A stretch of 35,582 nucleotides of DNA from Methylobacteriaceae bacterium (GCA_019233695.1 JAFAME010000208.1:1-35582), one strand, 5' to 3'; counted from the stretch's first letter, positions 1 through 8,901 are shown. Notes: generated by a model from the letters alone, not told the origin. Translations and numbers: made by a program.

Positions 1-498
1 ACGGCGAAGGACAAGGCCACCAACAAGGAGCAGCAGATCCGCATCCAGGCTTCGGGCGGCCTGTCGGAGGCCGACATCGACCGCATGGTCAAGGACGCGG
101 AGATGCATGCGGCCGAGGACAAGAAGCGCCGCGCGCTTGTCGATGCCAAGAACCAGGGCGAAGCCACGATCCATGCCACCGAACGGTCGGTCAAGGAATT
201 CGGCGACAAGGTGTCGGCAGCCGACAAGAGCGCCATCGAGACGGCCGTCGCCGCGCTCAAGACTGTCTTGGAGGGGGAGGACGTCGAAGCGATCAAGGCA
301 AAGACCAACGACCTCGTCCAGGCCTCGATGAAGCTCGGCGAGGCAATGTACAAGGCGCAAGGGGATGCCGGCGGCACGGGCGGGGCCGGCGGCACGGGCG
401 GGGCCGGCGAACCGCCTCCAGGTGACGCCGGGGCCAAGAACGATGACGTCATCGATGCCGACTTCCACGAAGTGGACGACAAGAAAAAACGCGCCTGA
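1..498 (+). CDS. dnaK: Molecular chaperone DnaK (Hsp70), C-terminal part only
   Basis: This is the 3' end of a gene that begins upstream of the window; frame 1 is open from the first base to TGA at 496-498. It encodes about 165 residues of the end of the Hsp70 substrate-binding domain: the strand ending in [19 protein letters not shown], then the helical lid ([14 protein letters not shown]) and a flexible tail. The tail is rich in glycine and contains a perfect 18-bp tandem duplication, then ends in an acidic-basic segment ([15 protein letters not shown]) typical of proteobacterial DnaK. DnaK refolds proteins in the cytoplasm with DnaJ and GrpE. dnaJ follows on the same strand after about 230 bp. 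The identification is certain from the sequence and the neighbour; the N-terminal ATPase domain is outside the window. Confidence 0.97.
   Translation, partial: TAKDKATNKEQQIRIQASGGLSEADIDRMVKDAEMHAAEDKKRRALVDAKNQGEATIHATERSVKEFGDKVSAADKSAIETAVAALKTVLEGEDVEAIKAKTNDLVQASMKLGEAMYKAQGDAGGTGGAGGTGGAGEPPPGDAGAKNDDVIDADFHEVDDKKKRA
370..405 (+). repeat. Perfect 18-bp tandem repeat inside dnaK
   Basis: Two identical copies of an 18-bp unit (370-387 and 388-405) each encode GGTGGA in the disordered C-terminal tail of DnaK. The repeat keeps the frame, so it lengthens the glycine-rich linker by six residues. It is probably a slippage product and may vary in copy number between strains. Confidence 0.9.
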
Positions 499-726
499 GC
501 CCCTCGCGCGCCCGCTTGAGGCCGCCTATGTTGGTGGGAACCGGGACCCGTGCCGGAAGGCGCGGGGCTCGGGTTTGTGCGGGGGCCTGATGATTTCCAC
601 GACGGATTTGCGCCTTCCTGACGTTGGCGAGGACCGGGAGCGGGGGCGGCGCTTCGGTCGCGCCTGAGCAGCGCCCGGCCACGACCCCGAGAGTCTTGGG
701 TTTGAGAAGAGCGGACCATCGGTGAC

Positions 727-1866
727 ATGGCCAAACGCGATTTCTACGAAATCCTGGGATGCTCCAAGAGCGCAAGCGATGCCGATCTCAAATCGGCATT
801 CCGGAAACTTGCCAAGCAGTGTCACCCGGACAGCAATCCAGGCGACAGAGCGGCCGAGGCCAAATTCAAGGAGTTGAATGAAGCCTATCAGGCGCTGTCG
901 GATCCGACCAAACGCGCCGCCTACGACCGCTATGGTCACGCTGCCTTCGAGCACGCCGCCGGCGGCGGCTTCGGCGGCGGCGATTTCACCTCGTCGATGG
1001 CCGACATCTTCGAGGATCTGTTTGGCGACATGATGGGCCGCAGCCGTGGCCGCGCCAACGGGCGCGAGCGCGGCTCGGACCTGCGTCATAGTCTCGAAAT
1101 CACCCTCGAAGAAGCCTTCAAGGGCAAGACAGCGACGATCAAGGTGCCGACTTCGGTCACCTGCGAGGCCTGCTCCGGAACGGGTGCCAAGGCGGGCTCG
1201 AGGCCGCGCGCCTGCCCAACCTGCGGCGGTCACGGACGGGTGCGGGCGCAGCAGGGCTTCTTTGCCATCGAGCGCACGTGTCCCGCGTGCGCCGGTCGCG
1301 GCACGGTCATCGACAACCCCTGCGGATCGTGTTCCGGTTCAGGTCGCAAGACGCGTGACCGCACGCTCTCGGTAAGCATACCGGCCGGCGTCGAGGATGG
1401 AACGCGCATTCGGCTGGCCGGGGAGGGCGAGGCGGGATTGCGCGGGGGGCCGGCGGGCGATCTCTACATCTTTCTTTCGATCAAGCCACACCTGTTTTTC
1501 CAGCGCGATGGAGCCGATCTCTTCTGCCGCGTACCGATCTCCATCGTCCAGGCGGCGCTCGGCGGCGAATTCAATGTACCCACCGTCGATGGCGGCGAAG
1601 CCAAGGTAAGGGTGCCGGAAGGCACTCAGTCAGGCAAGCAATTCCGCCTCAAGGGCAAGGGAATGCCGGTCCTGCGCACGCGCGATTTCGGCGACCTCTA
1701 TATTCAGGCTATCGTCGAGACGCCCCAAAGTCTCACGCGCCGACAGCGCGAGCTGCTGGAAGAGTTCGAGGCCGAATCGTCGAACCGCACGCATCCGGAA
1801 TCGTCAGGATTCTTTGCCAAGGTGAAGGATTTCATTGACGGCCTCGGCGGCCAGCCCAGCCGATAG
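727..1866 (+). CDS. dnaJ: Chaperone protein DnaJ (Hsp40)
   Basis: A full-length type I Hsp40 of 379 residues, the co-chaperone that delivers substrates to DnaK and stimulates its ATPase. The J domain (about 1-70) carries the essential HPD motif at H33-P34-D35. A Gly/Phe-rich stretch follows (about 78-90, GGGFGGGDF). The zinc-binding domain has four CxxCxGxG repeats with cysteines at 146/149, 163/166, 185/188 and 199/202. The C-terminal substrate-binding domains follow. The start is ATG at 727. The 228-bp gap after dnaK contains a GC-rich imperfect inverted repeat around 540-577, which could be an attenuator or processing hairpin, but nothing certain. The pair dnaK-dnaJ is presumably cotranscribed and heat-inducible, although no heat-shock promoter lies within the window. 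Confidence 0.98.
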   Translation: MAKRDFYEILGCSKSASDADLKSAFRKLAKQCHPDSNPGDRAAEAKFKELNEAYQALSDPTKRAAYDRYGHAAFEHAAGGGFGGGDFTSSMADIFEDLFGDMMGRSRGRANGRERGSDLRHSLEITLEEAFKGKTATIKVPTSVTCEACSGTGAKAGSRPRACPTCGGHGRVRAQQGFFAIERTCPACAGRGTVIDNPCGSCSGSGRKTRDRTLSVSIPAGVEDGTRIRLAGEGEAGLRGGPAGDLYIFLSIKPHLFFQRDGADLFCRVPISIVQAALGGEFNVPTVDGGEAKVRVPEGTQSGKQFRLKGKGMPVLRTRDFGDLYIQAIVETPQSLTRRQRELLEEFEAESSNRTHPESSGFFAKVKDFIDGLGGQPSR

Positions 1867-2000
1867 GCCGGTGGCCAGCGCTGTGAGGCCGGCGTCCAAA
1901 TCAGCCGCGCGCCGGCAAATGTGCCGGATCTCACCTGCGGAGGTTGACGGCGCCGGGTCTTCGCCCCATCACATGCCCGTCAGTGTGACGGAGACGTGAC

Positions 2001-2681
2001 GTGCATCGGCAAAATTTGCGCCGGTCGAGGCCGGGGTCGGGACCGCGGGAACACAAGGAGGATCGGCTCTCCGACGAAGCCCGTTTCATCCGCAATTGGC
2101 TCGAAAATCCGCTGGTGACGGGAGCGGTGTCGCCGTCCGGTCGGGCGCTGGCGCGCGCCATGGCGGCCTATGTCGATCCGACCCGATCCGGCCCCGTGAT
2201 CGAGCTTGGCCCGGGCACGGGCCCCGTCACCGAAGCCCTCGTTCGCCGCGGAATTGTCCCTGACCGACTGATCCTCATCGAATACGACGCTGAGTTCTGC
2301 AAGAGGCTGGCGCGTCGGTTTCCCGAGGCGCGGGTGATCCATGGCGATGCCCATGCGCTCGCAAACGTGGTGCGGCCGATGATCGATGAGCCTGCGGTTG
2401 CCGTCGTCTCAAGCTTGCCGCTGCTGGTCAAATCTGAAGTCAAGCGCGCTGCCCTGCTTGATGCGGCCTTCGACCTGATGATCGACGGCGGCCCCTTCAT
2501 TCAATTCACCTACGCGGTCGTCTCGCCGATCCCGAAGAAGCTCGCCGAAATGACCAGCAGTCCGTTCACGGCAGAGGCTTCGCCCCCGATCTGGCTGAAC
2601 CTGCCACCGGCCAGGGTTTGGGTCTACCGCCGCCAGAGTGACGCCAATCGCTCCCGGGCGCGTGGCGCGGTGGGCGCTTGA
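2001..2681 (+). CDS. pmtA: Phospholipid N-methyltransferase (PmtA type)
   Basis: A class I SAM-dependent methyltransferase of 226 residues. The glycine-rich SAM-binding motif VIELGPGTG lies near residues 66-74, followed by the acidic end of strand 2 (LILIEYD). The C-terminal half contains hydrophobic stretches matching the family that methylates phosphatidylethanolamine to make phosphatidylcholine. From memory, pmtA also lies directly downstream of dnaKJ in Bradyrhizobium, which supports this assignment over a generic methyltransferase or an rRNA dimethylase (KsgA-like), to which the fold is related. The start is GTG at 2001, supported by GGAG seven bases upstream. It would act at the inner membrane. 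The order dnaJ-pmtA-pyrF is a conserved neighbourhood in this group, not evidence of shared function. Confidence 0.85.
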   Translation: MHRQNLRRSRPGSGPREHKEDRLSDEARFIRNWLENPLVTGAVSPSGRALARAMAAYVDPTRSGPVIELGPGTGPVTEALVRRGIVPDRLILIEYDAEFCKRLARRFPEARVIHGDAHALANVVRPMIDEPAVAVVSSLPLLVKSEVKRAALLDAAFDLMIDGGPFIQFTYAVVSPIPKKLAEMTSSPFTAEASPPIWLNLPPARVWVYRRQSDANRSRARGAVGA

Positions 2682-2757
2682 CGACATCGTGCACGTCGGT
2701 CGCGTCGCATCCCGCGCTTTTTGCCCTCTCCAAACCGCCTCCACCGACGTGACCGGC

Positions 2758-3462
2758 ATGCGGCCCATCCCCGTCTCCGACCGCCTGATCGTCGCGCTTG
2801 ATGCCGCCTCGATTGCCGAGGCGAAGGCCTTGGTCGACCGGCTGGGCGCCAGCGTCAGCTTCTACAAGGTCGGGCTCGAACTCACTTGCGCCGGCGGGCT
2901 GCCGCTGGTCGAGGAACTGGTCGCCAAAGGCAAGCACGTCTTCCTCGACCTCAAGCTGCACGACATACCCAACACCGTCGAACGTGCGACCTCCAAGGTC
3001 GCCCGCCTTGGCGTTCGCTTTCTCACGATCCATGCCTATCCGCAGACCATGGCCGCGGCGCGGCGTGGGGCCGAGGGCGCATCGCTCTACCTTCTCGCCG
3101 TCACCGTTCTGACCTCATGCGATGATGCGGACCTTGCTGCTGCCGGTTATGCCTTCGGCACCAAGGCGCTCGTCTCCCGTCGCGCCGCACAGGCGAAAGC
3201 CGAGGGGATCGCTGGGATCGTGCTTTCGCCTGAGGAAGTATCGGACGTCCGTGTCGAGGTGGGGCCGCAAATGATCCTCGTCGTGCCGGGCATTCGTCAA
3301 TCGGGTGGGGCAGCAGGCGACCAGAAGCGCGTGATGTCCGCTCGTGACACGATACGGGCCGGGGCCGATCATCTGGTCGTCGGACGCCCCATCACTCGGG
3401 CGCCGGATCCGGAGGCCGCCGCGGAAGCAATCCTTGCAGAGATCGCTGCCGCTCAAGCGTAG
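2758..3462 (+). CDS. pyrF: Orotidine 5'-phosphate decarboxylase
   Basis: The last step of de novo UMP synthesis: decarboxylation of OMP to UMP in the cytoplasm. The protein has 234 residues from ATG 2758 (MRPIPVSDRLIVALD), a normal length. An upstream in-frame extension to 2638 is open but lacks family similarity and would overlap pmtA. The signature DLKLHDIPNT (about 64-73) holds the catalytic Asp-Lys-Asp network (D64, K66, D69). The phosphate-binding segment toward the C terminus (VVPGIRQ, then LVVGRPITRA) is intact. It is likely cotranscribed with the upstream and downstream genes, all of which are on the plus strand with short gaps. Confidence 0.97.
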   Translation: MRPIPVSDRLIVALDAASIAEAKALVDRLGASVSFYKVGLELTCAGGLPLVEELVAKGKHVFLDLKLHDIPNTVERATSKVARLGVRFLTIHAYPQTMAAARRGAEGASLYLLAVTVLTSCDDADLAAAGYAFGTKALVSRRAAQAKAEGIAGIVLSPEEVSDVRVEVGPQMILVVPGIRQSGGAAGDQKRVMSARDTIRAGADHLVVGRPITRAPDPEAAAEAILAEIAAAQA

Positions 3463-3509
3463 ACAAGCCGGGCAAACCCATCCACACTTGCCCCGGGAGG
3501 AAGCCCGAG

Positions 3510-3797
3510 ATGCCAAAAGGCTATATCATCGCGCGTGTCAGCGTCGTCGAACCCGAAGGCTACAAGGCCTACGTCGCCGCCGCGAGCGAAGCGATCAGGA
3601 AACACGGCGGCAAGCCGTTGGCGCGGGGCGGCCGTGCCGAAATCCTCGAAGGCGAGGGACGCATGCGCAACGTGATCATCGAATTCGAGAGCTTCGAGCA
3701 GGCCAGGACCTACTATTATTCGCCGGAATATCAGGGGGCCATCCAACATCGGCTCGGCAAGAGCATCGGCGACATCGTCGTGGTCGAGGGCGCCTGA
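3510..3797 (+). CDS. DUF1330 family protein, first of a tandem pair
   Basis: A 95-residue protein of the DUF1330 family, a small ferredoxin-like alpha/beta fold related to dimeric alpha-beta barrel proteins. The family signature is visible: MPKGYIIARV at the N terminus, YKAYVAAA, then RNVIIEFESFEQA and YYSPEYQ. It has no signal peptide or membrane segment, so it is probably cytoplasmic. The biochemical function of the family is not established. A ribosome-binding site (GGGAGG) lies upstream of ATG 3510. The next gene starts one base after its stop and encodes a paralogue, so the two are almost certainly translationally linked. Confidence 0.9.
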   Translation: MPKGYIIARVSVVEPEGYKAYVAAASEAIRKHGGKPLARGGRAEILEGEGRMRNVIIEFESFEQARTYYYSPEYQGAIQHRLGKSIGDIVVVEGA

Positions 3798-3798
3798 G

Positions 3799-4113
3799 GT
3801 GCCGAAAGGGTACTGGATTGCCCGGGTCGACGTCAGCGACCCCGAGGCCTACAAGGGCTACGTGGCGGCCAATGCCAAATCCTTTGCCAAGTTCGGCGCC
3901 CGCTTCATCGTGCGTGCCGGCCGCTTCGAGGCGATGGAAGGCACGCATCGTGCCCGCAACATCGTCATCGAATTCCCTGACTACGATACGGCGCTCGCCT
4001 GTTACCGATCGCCCGAATATGCGGCCGCGATGGAGTTGCGCACCAACGCCGCGGCGATCGATCTGATCATCATCGAGGGATACGACGGACCGCAGCCGCA
4101 GGACGCAACCTGA
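3799..4113 (+). CDS. DUF1330 family protein, second of a tandem pair
   Basis: A 104-residue paralogue of the preceding gene. It starts with GTG at 3799, one base after the previous stop; a purine-rich GAGG run just upstream can serve as ribosome-binding site. Shared landmarks include MPKGYWIARV, AYKGYVAAN, RNIVIEF and YRSPEYAAAM. The two copies have clearly diverged (for example FGARFIVRAGRFEAMEG against HGGKPLARGGRAEILEG), so this is an old duplication. The tight spacing suggests the two proteins are made together and might form a heterodimer; that is inference. No catalytic residues can be named. Confidence 0.9.
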   Translation: MPKGYWIARVDVSDPEAYKGYVAANAKSFAKFGARFIVRAGRFEAMEGTHRARNIVIEFPDYDTALACYRSPEYAAAMELRTNAAAIDLIIIEGYDGPQPQDAT

Positions 4114-4209
4114 CCACGGGACGGCTCGCACGACCATGGCTCTCTTTCGGCCTTCCTTCCACAAAGGGTGCGCTGTGATCCTCCCGCGATTGCTCGACGG
4201 CAGCGCTGA

Positions 4210-5046
4210 ATGAGCGACGAGCCGCAGCCGGGCGCCGAGATGCGCCTCGTCGTCGTGGGTGCTGCCGGCCGCATGGGGCGGATGCTGGTCAAGACGATCA
4301 ACGAGACGCCGGGCGCCACGCTTTCGGCTGCGCTCGAAGCGGCCGGATCGATCGCTCTCGGACAGGACGCAGGACTTCTCGCAGGATGCGGCGAATTGGG
4401 CGTCAGGATCACTGATGACCCGCTCGTCGCGTTCGTGAAGGCTGATGGCGTGATCGACTTCTCGGTGCCCGAGGCGAGCGTTGCCCATGCCGGCCTCGCG
4501 GCGCAGGCACGCATCGTTCATGTCATCGGCACGACCGGCCTTTCCGCCCAGGACCTGCAGGCCATCGATGCCGCCGCCCGCCACGCCGTTATCGTGCGAT
4601 CCGGCAACATGAGCCTCGGCGTCAATCTAATGGCGGCCCTGGTCAAGCGCGTGGCGCATGCGCTCGGCCCCGAGTTCGATATCGAGATCATCGAGATGCA
4701 TCATCGGATGAAGGTCGATGCGCCGTCCGGCACGGCGCTGCTTCTTGGCGAGGCGGCAGCCGCCGGTCGCGGCATCGAGCTTGCCTCCAGCTCGGTGCGG
4801 GCGCGCGACGGACACACGGGCAGGCGCAGTTCCGGCGACATCGGCTTTGCCGCCTTGCGCGGCGGCACGGTCGTGGGAGAGCACGCCGTGATCTTTGCCG
4901 GCAATTGGGAGCGAATCGAACTCGTTCACCGGGCCGAGGATCGCGCTATCTTCGCCCACGGCGCCGTGAAGGCCGCGCTCTGGGGCCGGGGCAGGAAGCC
5001 CGGCCATTACGCGATGGCCGATGTGCTCGGCCTCGCCGATATCTGA
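4210..5046 (+). CDS. dapB: 4-hydroxy-tetrahydrodipicolinate reductase
   Basis: The second enzyme of the diaminopimelate/lysine branch: NAD(P)H-dependent reduction of 4-hydroxy-tetrahydrodipicolinate in the cytoplasm. The protein has 278 residues. The dinucleotide-binding GAAGRMG motif is near residues 18-24. The catalytic signature [13 protein letters not shown] contains H164, H165 and K168, matching His159/His160/Lys163 of the E. coli enzyme. AGNMSLGVN-type sequence (SGNMSLGVN) is also present. The start ATG at 4210 gives the short non-conserved leader [10 protein letters not shown]; a start at the internal ATG (MRLVVVG) is possible. The 96-bp gap after the DUF1330 genes shows no terminator. 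Confidence 0.98.
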   Translation: MSDEPQPGAEMRLVVVGAAGRMGRMLVKTINETPGATLSAALEAAGSIALGQDAGLLAGCGELGVRITDDPLVAFVKADGVIDFSVPEASVAHAGLAAQARIVHVIGTTGLSAQDLQAIDAAARHAVIVRSGNMSLGVNLMAALVKRVAHALGPEFDIEIIEMHHRMKVDAPSGTALLLGEAAAAGRGIELASSSVRARDGHTGRRSSGDIGFAALRGGTVVGEHAVIFAGNWERIELVHRAEDRAIFAHGAVKAALWGRGRKPGHYAMADVLGLADI

Positions 5047-5065
5047 ACGCTGCGACGGAGCGGCC

Positions 5066-5686
5066 ATGGAACGCCTTCTCGTGCTCGTGCGCCACGGCCA
5101 GAGCGAATGGAACCTGAAGAACCTCTTCACCGGCTGGAAGGATGTCGATCTGTCTGCGAAAGGCGTCGAGGAGGCGCGGCTCGCCGGTCGCCGCCTGGCC
5201 GGTCTCGGCCTCAAGTTCGATGTCGCCTTCACTTCGGCCCTGATAAGGGCGCAGCATACGTTGGATCTGATCCTCGACGAGCTGCAGCAGGGCGGCCTTG
5301 CGACCCTCCGTGACCAGGCGCTCAACGAGCGTGACTACGGCGACCTCGTCGGCCTGAACAAGGACGACGCGCGCAAGCGCTGGGGCGAGGAGCAGGTGCA
5401 CATCTGGCGGCGCAGCTACGATGTGCAGCCGCCTGGCGGCGAGAGCCTCAAGGACACCGTGGCGCGCGCCCTTCCGTATTACTGCCAAAACATCCTGCCG
5501 CGCGTGCTGACCGGCGAGCGCGTGCTCGTCTCGGCTCACGGCAATTCGCTGCGCGCGCTCGTCATGGTGCTCGACCGGCTGAACGCCGAGACGATCCCGT
5601 CGATGGAGATCGGCACGGGCGTGCCCTTGGTCTATCGGCTCAAGCCGGATTCGACGGTCGATTCGAAGGAGGTGCTGGAGGGTTGA
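5066..5686 (+). CDS. gpmA: 2,3-bisphosphoglycerate-dependent phosphoglycerate mutase
   Basis: Interconverts 3- and 2-phosphoglycerate in glycolysis/gluconeogenesis. The protein has 206 residues from ATG 5066, the usual length in this order and shorter than the roughly 250 of E. coli. The phosphohistidine signature VRHGQSEWN places the catalytic histidine at H10. [18 protein letters not shown] and the second histidine in [11 protein letters not shown] complete the active site. The start is preceded by CGGAG at a normal distance. It begins 20 bases after dapB and is likely in the same transcript. Confidence 0.97.
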   Translation: MERLLVLVRHGQSEWNLKNLFTGWKDVDLSAKGVEEARLAGRRLAGLGLKFDVAFTSALIRAQHTLDLILDELQQGGLATLRDQALNERDYGDLVGLNKDDARKRWGEEQVHIWRRSYDVQPPGGESLKDTVARALPYYCQNILPRVLTGERVLVSAHGNSLRALVMVLDRLNAETIPSMEIGTGVPLVYRLKPDSTVDSKEVLEG

Positions 5687-5801
5687 GGATCAACAGAGTC
5701 ATGACGGGAACGAGCACCTTCTTGAGCCGTTAAGGCTTCGATAATCCAACAGCGCGATCATTTACCACTTTTTATCGGTCTCGACTGCGGAGGCGCCGAA
5801 C

Positions 5802-7448
5802 ATGAAGGAACGCCGGCGGGCTCAGCGCGTCCGCGCGTTGCGAAGTGCCAAGATCATCTTCAACAACAGGCAATCGGTGATCGATTGCGCCATACGGAAT
5901 CTTTCCGATGAAGGCGGTTGCCTGCAGCTGCAAAGCCAGGCCGGTGTTCCGGACGTCTTCGATCTGCGGGTTGACGGCGAGAAGAGGGTACGGCCGTGCC
6001 ACCTGATCTGGCAGTCCCGCGACAAGGTCGGAATTTCCTTCCACGATGTATCGCAAGACCCGGCAAAGAAGGATGAGCCGAAAAATCGCGGACCGATGGC
6101 GAAGATCTCGGAGTGGCGGCGCAATCCGGAAACTCCACTCAACATCGATCTGATCCGCGGCGAGCTTCTGACGCTGCGCGCGGCGCTCGACGAGGTGGAG
6201 TTCGGTATCGTCCTGCTCGATAACGAGCTTCGCGCGCAGTTCATCAATCGGGCGTTCCGCACCATGTGGCGGCTGCCCGATGCCAAAGCGGACGGCAAGC
6301 CCGCCTTCGTTGCCCTGATGTATCACGGTCGCGATGCGCGGGCCTACGCCGTGCCGGCGAAGGACGTCGATGCCTATGTGGCAGAGCGCGTTGCCGTCGT
6401 TAAGGCTGGCGCTCCGACCCCGGTCGATCTGCGTCTGACGAACGGCGAGGTCATCCGCTTTCAGTGCGCCGTCCTGCCCGCCGGCGGTAGAATGCTGAGC
6501 TACACGTATGTGACCGATATCGCCCGATCGTCCGACGACCTTGCAGCCATGCGCGCCGCTCTCGATTCGATGGAAGCGGGCGTCCTTGTCCTCGACGCGA
6601 ATCTGAACACGCGGTTCATGAACCGGGCGGCGCGGGGACTATGGAAGGTTTCGGCCGACCGGGCGGAGGCCCGGCCTTCCTTCGCGCAGCTGGTCGACGA
6701 GGCGCGAACGAACGCCGGGGACAGCGCAGCCGACGATCGTGATCCCGCCATCGCGAGCCGCCTCGAGCGGGTGCGGGTGGGCGACCACAAGCCCGCGGAT
6801 CTGCGCATGGTGGATGGTCGCGTCATACGCTCGCAATGCGCCGCCGTGCCGGGAGGCGGGCGGGTGTTGACCTACGCCGACGTGACCGACCTCATCGAGC
6901 AGGCCGAACGGCTCGAACGGCTCGCGGCGACCGATGAGATGACTGGGCTTCGCAATCGCCGGCATTTCCTCGCCCTTGCAGTCGCCGAGTGGAGCCGCTT
7001 CAAGCGTCATCGACGACCCCTGTCGCTTCTGATGATCGACATCGAGGGGTTGAGCTCGATCAACGAGCGTTTCGGGTACGAGACCGGCGATCAGGTCATC
7101 GTTCACGCGGCGATCTTGTGCAGCGAGGAAAAGCGCGGCTCCGATCTCATCGGGCGGATCGGCGGAGGCGAGTTCGCAGTCTTGTTGCCCGAAACGGATC
7201 TCGCTCAGGCGAGCGGCCTTGCCGAACGGCTGGCGCACAGGGCGGCGCAACGCCCGTGCCCAACGAACGGGACCAACATCGCAGTCAAGCTCAATGTCGG
7301 CGCTGCGGAAGCCACGTCGAGGATGTCCGATTTCGGTATGTTGATGAAGACGGCCGAGCAGGCTCGGCGCGCCACCTCGAGCGCCCGACGAGGGGTCGCG
7401 CGCAAGGCGCTGGTTTCGAACCCTGAGTCCGAGGTCGCCGCCAGCTAG
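5802..7448 (+). CDS. PilZ - PAS - PAS - degenerate GGDEF signalling protein
   Basis: A 548-residue cytoplasmic protein without membrane segments. Residues 1-95 form a PilZ domain with both c-di-GMP motifs: RxxxR at R5-R9 and NxSxxGG at N33-G39. Two related PAS-like modules follow (about 120-240 and 245-370), each starting with a similar helix and VLLD/VLVLD strand and ending in a YVTDIA/YADVTDL strand, which looks like an internal duplication. The C-terminal GGDEF domain (about 380-530) reads GGGEF at 454-458: the metal-binding acidic residue at the third position is glycine, so cyclase activity is doubtful. The inhibitory I-site RGSD (445-448) sits exactly five residues before it and is intact. 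I infer a c-di-GMP receptor or scaffold rather than a cyclase. The start has GGAGG upstream. Confidence 0.9.
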   Translation: MKERRRAQRVRALRSAKIIFNNRQSVIDCAIRNLSDEGGCLQLQSQAGVPDVFDLRVDGEKRVRPCHLIWQSRDKVGISFHDVSQDPAKKDEPKNRGPMAKISEWRRNPETPLNIDLIRGELLTLRAALDEVEFGIVLLDNELRAQFINRAFRTMWRLPDAKADGKPAFVALMYHGRDARAYAVPAKDVDAYVAERVAVVKAGAPTPVDLRLTNGEVIRFQCAVLPAGGRMLSYTYVTDIARSSDDLAAMRAALDSMEAGVLVLDANLNTRFMNRAARGLWKVSADRAEARPSFAQLVDEARTNAGDSAADDRDPAIASRLERVRVGDHKPADLRMVDGRVIRSQCAAVPGGGRVLTYADVTDLIEQAERLERLAATDEMTGLRNRRHFLALAVAEWSRFKRHRRPLSLLMIDIEGLSSINERFGYETGDQVIVHAAILCSEEKRGSDLIGRIGGGEFAVLLPETDLAQASGLAERLAHRAAQRPCPTNGTNIAVKLNVGAAEATSRMSDFGMLMKTAEQARRATSSARRGVARKALVSNPESEVAAS

Positions 7449-7460
7449 CGCCGGGGCGAT

Positions 7461-7700
7461 CTATGTGCCTACCGCGTCGTTGAGGCATTTCTTGGTGAAG
7501 CTCGTCTTCGCTGCCCCGGCGAGCTTCTTGTCGGCGGCCGACGCATCGCAGGCGGTCTGCGCGTCGCTCTGACATTTTTTCATGAAGCTTGTCAGTGCCG
7601 CGCCGGCAAGCTTCTTGTCCGCCGCCTTGCTTTTGCACGTGTCGGCGGCAAACGCACTCGCTGCCCCGCACATCAACAAAACCACAAGGACCGATCTCAT
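7461..7700 (-). CDS. Small secreted PsiF-repeat protein
   Basis: A 79-residue protein with a clear Sec signal peptide (MRSVLVVLLMCGAASAFA, cleavage near AFA-ADT). Two copies of a PsiF repeat follow: AADKKLAGAALTSFMKKC and AADKKLAGAAKTSFTKKC. The mature part has five cysteines, two in the repeats' conserved KKC, suggesting disulphides in the periplasm. The family is named after E. coli psiF, a phosphate-starvation-inducible gene; its molecular function is unknown. The start ATG at 7698-7700 has a strong GGGAGGT ribosome-binding site seven bases away. A longer open frame upstream is an accidental extension across nudC. It converges with the PilZ gene, whose stop is 12 bases away. Confidence 0.9.
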   Translation of the reverse strand: MRSVLVVLLMCGAASAFAADTCKSKAADKKLAGAALTSFMKKCQSDAQTACDASAADKKLAGAAKTSFTKKCLNDAVGT

Positions 7701-7780
7701 CGCGACCTCCCTCGTCGGCTTGAGCCCGACGATCTTCTCGCCGGCCGGGCATTCTGTCCAACGAAAATAGTCGTTGCCGC

Positions 7781-8779
7781 TCAGGGTGTCGCGCCTTCGA
7801 GGGCCCAGGCGCGGATGATGTGATGAGCAATTGCCATCGGGGGCGGGCAGGCCAGGGCGTTTGGGTGATGTCCCGTCAGCAGGAGCTGTGTCTCCTCGCG
7901 CGAGAACCATCGCGCATCTTCGAGTTCGCTCGTATCGATCACGATTTCGGTCGATATCGCTTCGCCGAGGCAACCCAGCATCAGCGAGGACGGAAATGGC
8001 CAGGGCTGTGAGGCGATGTAGCCCACGCGTCCGACGCCAATGCCGGCCTCTTCGTGAATTTCCCGCCGCACCGCGTCCTCGATCGTCTCGCCCGCTTCGA
8101 GGAAGCCCGCAAGGCAGGAATACATCCCCTTGATGAAGCGCCGCTGACGGCCGAGCAGGCAGCGCTCGCCGTCGATCGCCAGCATGATGACCACCGGGTC
8201 GGTCCGGGGGAAGTGCTGCGCCTTGCAGGCGTCGCACTCGCGGCGCCAGCCGGCGGCGGCAACGCGCGTCGGGGCACCGCAGTTCGGGCAGAAGCGGTGG
8301 CGGGCGTGCCAAAAGAGAAGGCTCTTTGCCTGGCCGAGAATGCCGACGAACTCAGGCGTGACCAGTCCCTGAGTGGCAATCGAGCGCATGTCGATGAAGG
8401 CAAGGTCAGCGCGGCCGGGCATCGAGATCGACCGCCTGTCGAGGAAGGAACCGTCGTCGGCCTCGACGACCTCGACGGCGCTATCGTCCAAGAGGGTCGC
8501 AAACACCGGGCCGCCCGGCAGGCGCCCGAGCAGCGCGGTTTCGCGCGCGGCTCCCAGGCGCGCGATTTCGTCGATGGTGAAATAGGGATCAAGCCCACCG
8601 TCGGCCCGCTTCAGGATCGGACGATCGCTCACGATTGCCACACTGCGGGCCGTGCGATCGAGTCTCAGCGACTCGATGAAGGGCGCATCTTCCCGCTTCT
8701 CCGAGAGCCGATCGAGCGGATTTGTCGCAAAACCGACGCGCGAGGAACGTTCGGGAAGGGGCTTGATCTGGTGCTGCAT
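7781..8779 (-). CDS. nudC: NAD+ diphosphatase / NAD-RNA decapping Nudix hydrolase
   Basis: Hydrolyses NAD(H) to NMN(H) and AMP; in known family members it also removes NAD caps from RNA. The protein has 332 residues. It has an N-terminal NudC-like domain, a four-cysteine zinc ribbon (C164, C167, C182, C185) and a complete Nudix box at about 225-247 (GFLEAGE...REIHEEAGI). The SQPWPFP motif at 257-263, which distinguishes NudC from other Nudix enzymes, is present. The start ATG at 8777-8779 follows GAGG at good spacing; an in-frame ATG at 8852-8854 would add 25 residues. It may be cotranscribed with the psiF-like gene downstream and the HIT gene upstream, all on the minus strand. Confidence 0.96.
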   Translation of the reverse strand: MQHQIKPLPERSSRVGFATNPLDRLSEKREDAPFIESLRLDRTARSVAIVSDRPILKRADGGLDPYFTIDEIARLGAARETALLGRLPGGPVFATLLDDSAVEVVEADDGSFLDRRSISMPGRADLAFIDMRSIATQGLVTPEFVGILGQAKSLLFWHARHRFCPNCGAPTRVAAAGWRRECDACKAQHFPRTDPVVIMLAIDGERCLLGRQRRFIKGMYSCLAGFLEAGETIEDAVRREIHEEAGIGVGRVGYIASQPWPFPSSLMLGCLGEAISTEIVIDTSELEDARWFSREETQLLLTGHHPNALACPPPMAIAHHIIRAWALEGATP

Positions 8780-8901
8780 CGAAACCTCGCGGCGCCCCCC
8801 GGCGTGGACACGCAGCGGCCCCTTCCGAGGACTGATCGTCACGCCATCATGCATAGTTAGGGCCGGCTTGGCGAAAAACCGCGCCGGGAGGCCCAAATGG
8901 C

